Source: Variovorax boronicumulans NBRC 103145 | Lineage (GTDB): Bacteria; Pseudomonadota; Gammaproteobacteria; Burkholderiales; Burkholderiaceae_C | DNA length: 32,103 nucleotides | Reading direction: 5' to 3' | NCBI RefSeq assembly: GCF_001591345.1 | Contig: NZ_BCUS01000071.1 | Location: forward strand, 1-32,103 | In this document: piece by piece, positions 16,094-23,745 of the stretch | Numbering within the stretch: position 1 is the first letter of the stretch | Layout of the letters: every line of letters starts with the position of its first letter | Translations under genes and position numbers: made by a program | The notes under the pieces: generated by a model | Told to the model about the DNA's origin: nothing | The model's database searches: none | Seen by the model: the letters and a program-made list of their open reading frames with translations, nothing else

Positions 16094-17046
16094 GCGCGTT
16101 GAAAGTCGTTTTTGCGGGCACGCCCGAGTTCGCGCGCGTCGCCCTGGAGGCCATTGCCGCCGCCGGCCATGACATCGTCGGCGTGATGAGCCAGCCCGAC
16201 CGGCCCGCCGGCCGCGGCATGAAGTTGCAGGCGTCACCCGTCAAGCAGTGCGCCGTGGCCCACAACTGGCCCGTCGCCCAGCCGCGCAGCCTGCGGCTCG
16301 ACGGCAAGTACCCCGACGAGGCCACCGCCGCGCGCGACACGCTGCTCGCGTGGCAGCCCGACGTGATGGTGGTCGCGGCCTACGGGCTGATCCTGCCGCA
16401 GTGGGTGCTCGACCTGCCGGCGCACGGCTGCCTCAACATCCACGCCAGCCTGCTGCCGCGCTGGCGCGGCGCGGCGCCGATCCACCGCGCCATCGAGGCC
16501 GGCGACGCACAGACCGGCATCACGATCATGCAGATGGACGCGGGCCTGGACACCGGCGACATGCTGCTGCGCGAGGCGCTCGACATCGCCCCCGGCGAGA
16601 ACACCGCCCGCCTGCACGACCGGCTGGCCGCGCTCGGCGGCCGCATGGTGGTCGAGGCGCTGGCGCAGATCGGGCAACTCACCCGCACGCCGCAGCCCAC
16701 CGAAGGCATCACCTACGCCCACAAGGTCGAGAAGCACGAAGCGCTGATCGACTGGACGCAGCCGGCCGCCGCCATCGTGCGCCGCGTGCTGGCCTTCGAT
16801 CCGTTCCCCGGCGCAAACAGCCCGCTCGGCGGCGAGACCGTCAAGCTCTGGGCCGCGCACGTGGCGGCCGGCCCTGCAGGTGCCGCGCCCGGCACCATCG
16901 TCTCGGCCGACGCCACCGGTGTCGCCGTGGCGGCCGCCGATGCGACCGTGGTGCTCACCGAACTGCAACGCCCGGGCGGCAAGCGCCTGCCTGCGGCCGA
17001 TTTCCTGCGCGGCTTCGACCTGAAGGCCCGACAGGTCTTCGGCTGA
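16090..17046 (+). CDS. fmt: Methionyl-tRNA formyltransferase
   Basis: This cytoplasmic enzyme of 318 residues formylates initiator Met-tRNA from 10-formyltetrahydrofolate. Visible signatures are VVFAGTPEFA at about 6-15, NIHASLLPRWRGAAPIHRAI at about 116-135 with catalytic Asn116 and His118, and DAGLDTGDML with Asp154. The C-terminal OB-like tRNA-binding domain follows. The start is uncertain. TTG at 16090 overlaps the previous stop, while TTG at 16099 gives an opening MKVVFAGTPEF and has GGGA nine bases upstream, a better ribosome site. No ATG is available nearby. It is tightly coupled to the lipoprotein gene before it and azlC after it. Confidence 0.96.
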   Translation: MSALKVVFAGTPEFARVALEAIAAAGHDIVGVMSQPDRPAGRGMKLQASPVKQCAVAHNWPVAQPRSLRLDGKYPDEATAARDTLLAWQPDVMVVAAYGLILPQWVLDLPAHGCLNIHASLLPRWRGAAPIHRAIEAGDAQTGITIMQMDAGLDTGDMLLREALDIAPGENTARLHDRLAALGGRMVVEALAQIGQLTRTPQPTEGITYAHKVEKHEALIDWTQPAAAIVRRVLAFDPFPGANSPLGGETVKLWAAHVAAGPAGAAPGTIVSADATGVAVAAADATVVLTELQRPGGKRLPAADFLRGFDLKARQVFG

Positions 17047-17786
17047 TGTTCCTCTCGCCCACGCTGCGCCGCCAGCCCGAGTTCCGCGCCGGCATGCGCG
17101 ACATGGCCTCGGCCGCGCTCGGCATCGGCGCCTGGGGCCTGATGACCGGCGTCGCCATGGTCAAGTCGGACATGAGCGTGCTCGAGGCCGTGGCGATGAC
17201 CCTGTTCGTCTACGCCGGCAGCTCGCAGCTGGCCGCCATCCCGCTGCTGGCCGCGGGCGCGCCGGCCTGGGTGATTTTGGCGACGGGCTTCTGCGTCAAC
17301 CTGCGCTTCGTGGTGTTCAGCCTGCACCTGCGGCCCTACCTCATGCACATGCCGCGCTGGCGCCGCCTGCTGCACGGCTACCTGACGGCCGACCTGAGCT
17401 ACGCGCTCTTCACGAAGCAGTACACGGCCCCGCCGACCACGCCCGCCGAGCGGCTGGCGCAAGAGGCCTACCTCACCGGCAACTACTTCGTGACCTGGTG
17501 CGCGTGGATGGGCATGAGCCTGCTGGGCATCGCGCTGGCCAACCTCATTCCGCAGACCTGGGGCCTGGGCTTTGCCGGCGTGCTGAGCCTGGTGGCCATC
17601 GTCTGCTCGATGGCGACGACGCGGCTGCGCGTGCTGGCCGCGCTCATCGCGGGCGCCACGGCGGTCGCGGCCTATGCGCTGCCGCTCAAGCTCAACATCG
17701 TGGTCGCGATCGGCGTGGCCGTGCTGCTGTGCTTCTGGCTCGAAAAGCAGTTCGGGCTCGACCCCGACGCGGAGGACGACAAATGA
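17046..17786 (+). CDS. azlC: AzlC family branched-chain amino acid exporter, large subunit
   Basis: The 246-residue product is a polytopic inner-membrane protein of the AzlC/YgaZ (LIV-E) family, which with AzlD exports branched-chain amino acids and analogues. The N-terminal part has GIGAWGLMTGVAMV and the signature FVYAGSSQLAAIPLLAAGAP at about residues 54-73. NLRFVVFSLHLRPYL follows at about 84-98. Further hydrophobic spans run to the end, followed by an acidic tail (DPDAEDDK). The ATG shares one base with the fmt stop (TGATG), so translation is probably coupled. The azlD gene overlaps its end by four bases. The family call is firm, but the transported substrate is inferred. Confidence 0.93.
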   Translation: MFLSPTLRRQPEFRAGMRDMASAALGIGAWGLMTGVAMVKSDMSVLEAVAMTLFVYAGSSQLAAIPLLAAGAPAWVILATGFCVNLRFVVFSLHLRPYLMHMPRWRRLLHGYLTADLSYALFTKQYTAPPTTPAERLAQEAYLTGNYFVTWCAWMGMSLLGIALANLIPQTWGLGFAGVLSLVAIVCSMATTRLRVLAALIAGATAVAAYALPLKLNIVVAIGVAVLLCFWLEKQFGLDPDAEDDK

Positions 17787-18121
17787 GCGGCGGCACCGAC
17801 TGGTGGTCTTTGGCCGTGATCGCCGGCCTCGCCGGCGTCACCGTGCTCACGCGCTGCTTCTTCTTCATCCTCGACCGGCCCTGGGGCCTGCCCGAGTGGG
17901 CGCACCGCGCGCTGCACTACGCGCCGGCCGCCGCGCTGGCCGGCGTGATCGCGCCCGAGATCGTGATGACGCAGGGCCACCTGATCACCACGCTGCACGA
18001 CGCCCGCCTCTACGCGGCGGTCGTCGGCGGCGCCTACTACTTCTGGCGGCGCGGCGTGCTCGGCACGATGCTGGCCGGCATGGCCGTCTACCTGCCCCTG
18101 CACCTCGGCCTGGGCTGGTGA
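17783..18121 (+). CDS. azlD: AzlD family branched-chain amino acid exporter, small subunit
   Basis: This 112-residue hydrophobic protein fits AzlD/YgaH, the small partner of AzlC. Four membrane segments are apparent: at about residues 8-29 (containing GVTVLTRCFFFIL), 45-62 (YAPAAALAGVIAPEI), 74-86 and 93-110. LTR near the first segment and the APAAALAGVIAPE stretch are typical. It overlaps the azlC end in an ATGA arrangement and is the last gene of the def operon. Only ten bases separate its stop from the end of the convergent Bug gene, and no terminator structure is visible there. Confidence 0.92.
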   Translation: MSGGTDWWSLAVIAGLAGVTVLTRCFFFILDRPWGLPEWAHRALHYAPAAALAGVIAPEIVMTQGHLITTLHDARLYAAVVGGAYYFWRRGVLGTMLAGMAVYLPLHLGLGW

Positions 18122-18131
18122 TCGGCTCAGA

Positions 18132-19106
18132 CTAGTCGAGCTTCACGCCGGCGGTCTTGATGATGTTGCCCCAGCGCTCGCTCTCCGCGCGCGAGAGCTT
18201 GTAGAAGTCCTGCGGCGTGCCTGGCAGCGCCTCGAAGCCGAACTCCGCAAACAGCTTCACCACCTTCGGTGCCTTCATCGCCTTGTGCAGCTCGGTGTTG
18301 ATGCGCGCCACGGCCTCGGGCGGCATGCCGGCCGGGCCGATCAGGCCGTGGAAGGCGTAGGCGTTGACGTCGCTGAAGCCGGCCTCGACGAAGGTCGGCA
18401 CCTCGGGCAACGCACTGGCGCGCTGCGGCAGCGCGATGGCCAGCACGCGCACCTTGCCCGACTTGATGATCGGCAGGCCCGAGGCCAGGTCGAGCATCAT
18501 CGTCGGCACCTGGCCGCCCATCACGTCGGTCATGGCGGGTGCGGCGCCCTTGTACGGCACGTGCGTGATCGTCAGGCCCGCCTTCTGCTTGAACAGCTCC
18601 ATCGCCATGTGGTGCGGCGAACCGTTGCCGGGCGAGGCGTAGCTCACCTTGTCGGGGTTGGCCTTCACGTAGCGCACGAACTCCGCCACGTTCTTCGCGG
18701 GAAAGTCGGGGTGCACGACCAGCGCCACCGGGAAGCGCCCGATGGTGCCGATGTAGGTGAAGTCGGTCGCCGGCTTGTAGGGCAGCTTGGCGAACATGTG
18801 CTCGTTGAACAGCAGCGCCGCGTTCTCGGCCTGCATGATCGTGTAGCCGTCGGGCTTGGCCTGCATCATCACCGACACGCCGATGTTGGTCGACGCGCCG
18901 GGGCGGTTGTCGATGATCAGCGGCTGGCCGAGCGAGGGCTGCATGGCCTCGGCCAGCGAGCGCGCGAGGTTGTCGGTGCCGCCGCCGGCCACGTAGGGCA
19001 CGATCCATTTCACGGGCTGACTCGGGTAGGCCGCCGGTTGCGCCGACGCGAAGGGTGCGGCGGCGAGCGCGAGGGTCGCGGCCAGCAGGGGAAGGAAGCG
19101 TTTCAT
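18132..19106 (-). CDS. Bug/TctC family periplasmic solute-binding protein
   Basis: The 324-residue product is a periplasmic binding protein of the tripartite tricarboxylate (Bug/TctC) kind. A Sec signal peptide (MKRFLPLLAATLALAAAPFASA) precedes YPSQPVKWIVPYVAGGGTDNLAR, the hallmark first strand-loop. Then come IIDNRPGASTNIG, KPDGYTI, GLIGPAGMPP and the usual C-terminal lobe. CGGAGAC precedes the ATG. The gene is last in a six-gene minus-strand cluster, 40 bases after the metallo-hydrolase gene. No TctA or TctB membrane partners are in the window, which is usual for the large Bug families of betaproteobacteria. The ligand is unknown; by position it may be an aromatic or organic acid handled by the cluster. 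Confidence 0.93.
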   Translation of the reverse strand: MKRFLPLLAATLALAAAPFASAQPAAYPSQPVKWIVPYVAGGGTDNLARSLAEAMQPSLGQPLIIDNRPGASTNIGVSVMMQAKPDGYTIMQAENAALLFNEHMFAKLPYKPATDFTYIGTIGRFPVALVVHPDFPAKNVAEFVRYVKANPDKVSYASPGNGSPHHMAMELFKQKAGLTITHVPYKGAAPAMTDVMGGQVPTMMLDLASGLPIIKSGKVRVLAIALPQRASALPEVPTFVEAGFSDVNAYAFHGLIGPAGMPPEAVARINTELHKAMKAPKVVKLFAEFGFEALPGTPQDFYKLSRAESERWGNIIKTAGVKLD

Positions 19107-19146
19107 CGTTTGTTGTCTCCGTTGCTTTGTTGAAAAAGAGGGCGGC

Positions 19147-20112
19147 TCAGGTGCCGCGCAGGATCTGCCAGAGCTCGCGGTCGCGCTCGGCGGTCCACAC
19201 GACCGGGTGCTCGATGCCGCGCAGCTCGTCGTACGCGCGCGAGACGTCGAAAGGCAGCACGTGCTGGAACACCGGCCAGCCGTCGAAGCGCGGCGTCATG
19301 GCCGCCTCGGCGCGCGCGAAGCAGCCCTTGAGCGTCTCGCCCGCGGCGATGCCCGCGCGCACGCTGTCGAGCAGCGTCGAGAGAAAGTCTTTCGTGAGCC
19401 CGATCGCCTCGGCGCAGGCGGCTTCGCCTTGCAGCACCGCGCCGCGCCCGGGCACCAGCACGCGCGGTTGCAGCGCGCGCACCGCGTCGAGCGTGCCGGC
19501 CCAGTCGCCGATGTAGGCGTCGCCCGCGTACACGCCGCAGTGGTTCTCGACCACGTCGCCCGCAAACAGCACGCCGCTGTCGGGCAGCCAGGCCACGGTG
19601 TCGCCGCCCGAGTGGCCGCGGCCCAGTGCCATCAACTGCAGCTCGCGGCCGCCGCCCAGCGGCAGCGTCATCTCGCGCTCGAAGACCGTGGTCGGGAAGG
19701 TCAGGCCCGGAATCTCTTCCACGCCCGCGAACAGGCGAGGAAAGCGGCCGACTTCCGATTCGAAGTCGGCCTGGCCGCGCGTGCGGATCCAGTCGAGCGT
19801 GCCGTTGCTGGCGACGATCTCCTGCACCTCGTCGAAGGCGCTCGCGCCCATCACGCGCACCGCGTGGTAGTGCGTGAGCACGATGGTGCGGATCGGCTTG
19901 TCGGTCACGCTGCGGATCGCCGCGAGAAAGTCGCGCGCCATGCGCGGGGTGGGGCGGGTGTCGATCAGCACCACCTGCTCTTCGCCGACGACGAAGCCGC
20001 AGTTGGGATCGAAGTCGCTGATGTAGCCGTAGGCGCCCGGGGCGAGTTCCTGCAGACGGGGCTTCTGCTCACGGGTGTCGGAGGCGGAAGCGAAAGAGAC
20101 GGTGGCGGTCAT
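19147..20112 (-). CDS. Metallo-beta-lactamase-fold hydrolase with an altered metal site
   Basis: This 321-residue cytoplasmic protein has the metallo-beta-lactamase fold. A strand with VVLIDTRPTPR lies at about 47-57, and THYHAVRVMGAS at 80-91 replaces the usual HxHxDH signature. GRGHSGGD at 164-171, LFAGDVVEN at 182-190 and VPGRG at 220-224 follow. His81, His83, His167 and Asp186 are present. The Asp and His of the signature are Val85 and Arg86, and the late VPGHG His is Arg223. The second metal site is therefore probably lost or rebuilt. I recall the HYHAVR variant in other Burkholderiales proteins, so it may define a subfamily. The start overlaps the DUF2783 stop by four bases. The reaction is unknown; hydrolysis of a pathway thioester or lactone is a guess. 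Confidence 0.88.
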   Translation of the reverse strand: MTATVSFASASDTREQKPRLQELAPGAYGYISDFDPNCGFVVGEEQVVLIDTRPTPRMARDFLAAIRSVTDKPIRTIVLTHYHAVRVMGASAFDEVQEIVASNGTLDWIRTRGQADFESEVGRFPRLFAGVEEIPGLTFPTTVFEREMTLPLGGGRELQLMALGRGHSGGDTVAWLPDSGVLFAGDVVENHCGVYAGDAYIGDWAGTLDAVRALQPRVLVPGRGAVLQGEAACAEAIGLTKDFLSTLLDSVRAGIAAGETLKGCFARAEAAMTPRFDGWPVFQHVLPFDVSRAYDELRGIEHPVVWTAERDRELWQILRGT

Positions 20113-20327
20113 GGCGGTGTTGTCGTGGTCGTGGGGATGTCGTCGCCGGCCTCGGCCGCCGCGCGGATGCACGCGAGCAGCACGGCCTGGTCGGCGCACT
20201 GGTTGGCCAGCAGCAGCACGAGGCGGGCGTTGAGGTCGGCGCTCTGCGCCTCGGTGCGGCCTTCGTGCGCGGCCAGCAGGGCGGCGTAGAAGCCGTCGGG
20301 GTCGGGGATGCGGGGCTCGGTGATCAT
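20109..20327 (-). CDS. DUF2783 family small protein
   Basis: This 72-residue protein reads like the DUF2783 family, which often accompanies FAD-dependent monooxygenases. The opening ITEPRIPDPDGFYAALLAAHEG is followed by LNARLVLLLANQ and an Ala-rich helix, then a Thr/Pro tail. It has no signal peptide or catalytic motif. Both ends overlap neighbours by four bases (ATGA): its start lies in the monooxygenase stop and its stop in the start of the metallo-hydrolase gene. Such tight coupling suggests stoichiometric production, perhaps as an accessory or stabilising subunit of the monooxygenase. That role is inferred. Confidence 0.8.
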   Translation of the reverse strand: MITEPRIPDPDGFYAALLAAHEGRTEAQSADLNARLVLLLANQCADQAVLLACIRAAAEAGDDIPTTTTTPP

Positions 20328-21979
20328 GGGGACGAAGCGGTGAGTGCGAGCGCCGTGCGGACGGCGGCGGTGACCGTGTCGGGTGCCGCCTGCACAAGCA
20401 CGGCAGCGCGGTAGGCATCGGGGCGCACGAGCACGAAGCCGCCCACGCTGGGGTCGATGCCGAGGTGGCGCGCCAGCGTCTCGTCGGCCTGCAAGGTCGG
20501 CAGGCCGCTGTCGCCGCCCACGGCCAGCAGGCGCAGCGGCAGTGCGGCCGTCGCATCGCATGCGGCCTGCGCCTGCGCGCGCGTCGGCGCGAACCAAAGG
20601 CCCAGGCACTGCGTGCCCTCGGCCAGCAGCTGCATCAGCGTGGTCTCGCGCCCGTCGGCCCAATACAGCGGCAGGTTCTGCACCGTGCGCGCGCCTTCGG
20701 GCAGCAGCGGCGCGGCGGGGTAGTCGTTGGCGACCGACATGCGGCCCGTGTTGACCAGCGCCCGCGCGAAGGTGTGGCGCTTGGCCAGCGCCACCACGGC
20801 GCGGCGCAGCGTGTGCTCGGCCGGCGAGCGCGGCGCGAGAAAGCGCGCCGAGCGGCTCGTGACCGTCAGGTTCTCCTGCGCGGCCGGGCGGCGCTCGGCG
20901 TCGTAGCTGTCGAGCAGCGCATCGCCGGCCTTCCCTTGCGCGACCAACGCGAGCTTCCAGCCGAGGTTGGCCGCGTCCTGGATGCCGGTGTTGCCGCCGC
21001 GCGCGCCGAAGGGGCTCACCACGTGCGCGGCATCGCCGATGAAGCACACGCGGCCGTGGCGGAAGCGCTCCAGCAGGTGGTCGCGGTAGCCGTACGGGCC
21101 GATCCACACGAACTCGAAAGCCACGTCGGGCCCGAGCTGTTCGCGCAGCCGCGCGCCGGCCACTTCGGGGCGGCTGATCTCGGCCGGGTCGCAGTCTTCG
21201 GGCATCTGGTAGTCGATGCGCCACACGCCGTCGGCCATCAGGTGCTGCCACACGCCGCGGCCTTCGTTGAAGGGCGCGTCGACCCAGGTCCAGCGCTCGG
21301 TGGGCAACGGCTTCTCGAAGCGCACGTCGCTGATGCACCAGCGGTCGGTGCTGCGCGAGGCATGCGATGCCACGCCGAGCTGCGTGCGGATCGGGCTGTT
21401 CGCGCCCGTGGCGTCGATCAGGTGGTCGGCCTCGATCGTGTAGCTGCCGGCGGGCGTCTCGATGTCGATGCGCACGCCGTCGGCCAGCGGCTCGACGCGC
21501 GTCACGCGGTTCTTCCAGCGCAGGTCGGTCACGTCGAGTTCGAGAATGCGATCGACCAGGAACCACTCGATGTAGAACTGCTGCAGGTTCACGAAGGGCG
21601 GCTGCTTCGAGACGCTCGTGGCCTGCAGGTTGAAGTTGTAGACCTCCTGGTCGCCCGAGAAGGTGCGCCCGAACGACCAGGTGATGCCCTTGGCCGCGAT
21701 GCGTTCGTAGATGCCCAGGCGCTCGAAGATCTCCAGGCTCTTTTGCGCATAGCAGATGCCGCGCGACGAGGCGCCGCGCACGCCCACGGTGTCGTCCTCG
21801 TCGAGCAGCACAGCGCGCACGCCGCGTTGCGCGAGGTCGCAGGCCAGCGTGAGGCCCGAGGGGCCGGCGCCGACGATCACGATCGGATGGCGCACGACGG
21901 CCGTGCCGTTCAGCTCGGGCGGTGGCGTGAAGGGCCAGACCGGCAACTCGTAGGCCGGTGCGAATGCAAAGTTTTCCAT
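20324..21979 (-). CDS. FAD-dependent aromatic-type monooxygenase (UbiH/MhpA-like)
   Basis: This 551-residue protein belongs to the class A flavoprotein hydroxylases, which use NAD(P)H and oxygen to hydroxylate aromatic rings. The FAD-binding GAGPSG motif is at residues 37-42 after a strand VIV. The DG-type motif (HLIDATGANSPIR) is at about 186-198. The GD motif RVCFIGDAAHVVSPFGARGGN is at about 310-330 and continues GIQDAANLGWKLA. A C-terminal thioredoxin-like region, as in MhpA and PheA relatives, spans roughly 430-545. No signal peptide is present. It lies seven bases after the alpha/beta hydrolase gene and overlaps the DUF2783 gene. The phenolic substrate cannot be read from sequence. Confidence 0.92.
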   Translation of the reverse strand: MENFAFAPAYELPVWPFTPPPELNGTAVVRHPIVIVGAGPSGLTLACDLAQRGVRAVLLDEDDTVGVRGASSRGICYAQKSLEIFERLGIYERIAAKGITWSFGRTFSGDQEVYNFNLQATSVSKQPPFVNLQQFYIEWFLVDRILELDVTDLRWKNRVTRVEPLADGVRIDIETPAGSYTIEADHLIDATGANSPIRTQLGVASHASRSTDRWCISDVRFEKPLPTERWTWVDAPFNEGRGVWQHLMADGVWRIDYQMPEDCDPAEISRPEVAGARLREQLGPDVAFEFVWIGPYGYRDHLLERFRHGRVCFIGDAAHVVSPFGARGGNTGIQDAANLGWKLALVAQGKAGDALLDSYDAERRPAAQENLTVTSRSARFLAPRSPAEHTLRRAVVALAKRHTFARALVNTGRMSVANDYPAAPLLPEGARTVQNLPLYWADGRETTLMQLLAEGTQCLGLWFAPTRAQAQAACDATAALPLRLLAVGGDSGLPTLQADETLARHLGIDPSVGGFVLVRPDAYRAAVLVQAAPDTVTAAVRTALALTASSP

Positions 21980-21986
21980 GGCTCTT

Positions 21987-23108
21987 CTACAGCGCGTGTG
22001 CGAACTCGGCGATGGCGTCCGCCGCTTGCGGGATCAGCTCGGGTTGGCCCGCCAGGTAGTGGTTGCCGCCGACGATGTCGACGTTGCGGATGCGCGCGCC
22101 GCCCGCGGCCATCCACGCATCGCGCGTGCTCGGGAAGGTCGACTGGTCGCCGGTGTAGGTCAGCAGCAGCTTGGGCACCGTGGTGCGCGCGAGGTTGGTG
22201 GGCCCGTCGGCCTGCGAGCGCGACGACCACTGCGAGAGGAACGCGGTGAGCGAGGTGGTGCGGCCCATCGCGTTGGCCGCATAGTTCACCTGCCGCGCAT
22301 CGCCCCAGACGCTGCCGGGCAGGCGCGCGTTCGCATCGAGCGACAGGTCGACGCAGCGCGGATCGGCGTGCGTGCGGTAGACGACGAAGGTCTGGTCGCG
22401 CGGCGCGCCGGGGGTGCCGCGCAACAGCGCGAGGCGGTCGAGGCACCACTGCTCGATGCGGTCCATCCGCGCCTTCTGCGCCGCGCTGAAGCGCGCGAGA
22501 AACTCGGCCTCGTAGGGCACGCGGTGGCGCGGGTCGTACATGTCGAGCGCGGGGTCGACCGACAGCGGGTCGTGCTCGTCGGTGACCGAGGGATCGATCC
22601 AGTCGCGCATGAGCCGCGTGCGGCCCAGGTGCGCGGCGCACAGCGCGAGGCCGTCCACTGGGGGCAGGTCGCTGGCGTGCAGGTGCGTCGGGTCGCCGTC
22701 GGGCAGGTGCGTGGCCGTGAGCTGTTCGGCCTGCGCCTGGTAGAAGGCCGAGAGCGCGGCGCCGCCCGAGTTGCCGACCAGGAACACCTTCTCGTAGCCG
22801 GCCGCGCGCAGGTACTGCACGCCGGCGCCCAGGTCTTGAATCGCACGCTCCATCAGCAGCACCGTGTCGTTGCCGACGAAGCGCGAGTTCAGGCCCATGC
22901 AGCAGATGCCGCGCTCGGCCAGCGGGCCGATGAGGTAGTGGCCCATGAAGTTGCTGGTTGGGTGCATCACGATGGCCGCGATCTTTTTCGGCCCCGGCGG
23001 CGCGCGGAAGGCGCCGTAGATGCGCGGGCGTAGCAGCTGCAGGCCCGACTGGCTGTCCATGGCCGCGCCGGGCTTCACGTCGATGACGGCAAGTTGCAGC
23101 TCAGACAT
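21987..23108 (-). CDS. Alpha/beta hydrolase
   Basis: The 373-residue product has an alpha/beta hydrolase fold. The nucleophile elbow GNSGG places the catalytic Ser at residue 114. GGNHYLAGQPE near the end gives the likely catalytic His350. An acid is probably in the YTGDQSTFPS segment at about residues 318-327. A long insert between about 130 and 290 forms an unusual cap. The early MHPTSNFMGHYL segment could form the oxyanion region. The ATG at 23108 was chosen because it overlaps the VOC gene stop by eight bases; a longer open frame upstream lies inside that gene. There is no signal peptide. A role cleaving a ring-fission or acyl intermediate in the cluster is inferred. Confidence 0.88.
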   Translation of the reverse strand: MSELQLAVIDVKPGAAMDSQSGLQLLRPRIYGAFRAPPGPKKIAAIVMHPTSNFMGHYLIGPLAERGICCMGLNSRFVGNDTVLLMERAIQDLGAGVQYLRAAGYEKVFLVGNSGGAALSAFYQAQAEQLTATHLPDGDPTHLHASDLPPVDGLALCAAHLGRTRLMRDWIDPSVTDEHDPLSVDPALDMYDPRHRVPYEAEFLARFSAAQKARMDRIEQWCLDRLALLRGTPGAPRDQTFVVYRTHADPRCVDLSLDANARLPGSVWGDARQVNYAANAMGRTTSLTAFLSQWSSRSQADGPTNLARTTVPKLLLTYTGDQSTFPSTRDAWMAAGGARIRNVDIVGGNHYLAGQPELIPQAADAIAEFAHAL

Positions 23109-23655
23109 GCGACGCGCCTTTCGCTGCGCGAAGCGCCGCCTTGCGCGCGGTCCACGCGTCGAGGTCGGCGTGGGCATGGCGCGCGTGTGCGTCCATCTCG
23201 GTTTGCGGCACGGTCGGCGTGGTGAGTTCCACGCGGATGCCGTTGGGGTCGAAGAAGTAGATCGACTCGATGATGTGGTGGTCGGTCACGCCCAGCACCT
23301 CGATGCCCGCGCCTTCGAGCCGCGCCTTGGCGGCCAGCAGGTCGGCCACCGAGTCGACGCGCAGCGCGATGTGGTTCACCCACGAAGGCGTGTTGGGCGA
23401 GGGCAGCGCAGCGGTGTCGTCGCCCAGGTCGAAGAAGGCGATGTACGCGCCGTCGCGCATCTGGAAAAAGATGTGCACGTAGGGGCAGTACTCGCCCGTG
23501 CTCGGCACGCGGTCGTTCTTGATGACGTGGGCCAGCGGCAGGCCCAGCAGGTCTTCGTAGAAGTGGCGGGTTTCCTCGCTGTCGCGGCAGCGCCAGGCGA
23601 AGTGGTGCAGCCCGCGAATGGGTGGGGGCGCCGTGGGGGTGGCGGTCGTCGGCAT
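23101..23655 (-). CDS. VOC (glyoxalase/extradiol dioxygenase-fold) protein
   Basis: This 184-residue protein contains two beta-alpha-beta-beta-beta modules of the vicinal oxygen chelate fold. Putative metal ligands are His18 (LHHFAW), Asp76 or its neighbours (AFFDLGDD), His95 (WVNHIALRV) and Glu143 (GIRVELTTP). The SIYFFDPNGIRVEL segment is classic for the family. Members include extradiol dioxygenases, glyoxalases and isomerases. The size favours a small one-domain enzyme rather than a full two-domain extradiol enzyme. CGGAGAC precedes its ATG, and it is the first gene of the minus-strand cluster, facing the LysR gene across 90 bases. The specific reaction is not determinable here. Confidence 0.88.
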   Translation of the reverse strand: MPTTATPTAPPPIRGLHHFAWRCRDSEETRHFYEDLLGLPLAHVIKNDRVPSTGEYCPYVHIFFQMRDGAYIAFFDLGDDTAALPSPNTPSWVNHIALRVDSVADLLAAKARLEGAGIEVLGVTDHHIIESIYFFDPNGIRVELTTPTVPQTEMDAHARHAHADLDAWTARKAALRAAKGASHV

Positions 23656-23704
23656 GTCGTGTCTCCGTTGAGGGCGCGATTGGGCAATGCCGCGTCTTAT
23701 GATG

Positions 23705-23733
23705 CAATCGAAATTAATTCATCGATTGATGAA
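23705..23733. promoter_or_regulatory. Nested inverted repeats in the LysR/cluster intergenic region (candidate LysR operator)
   Basis: Two overlapping dyads lie in AT-rich DNA between the divergent genes. CAATCGA at 23705-23711 pairs with TCGATTG at 23722-23728 across ten bases. TTCATC at 23718-23723 pairs with GATGAA at 23728-23733 across four bases. The site ends 12 bases before the LysR start codon, so the regulator may repress itself while activating the leftward cluster, as is common for LysR proteins. The assignment rests on symmetry and position only. Confidence 0.6.
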
Positions 23734-23745
23734 ATAACCGTATAT

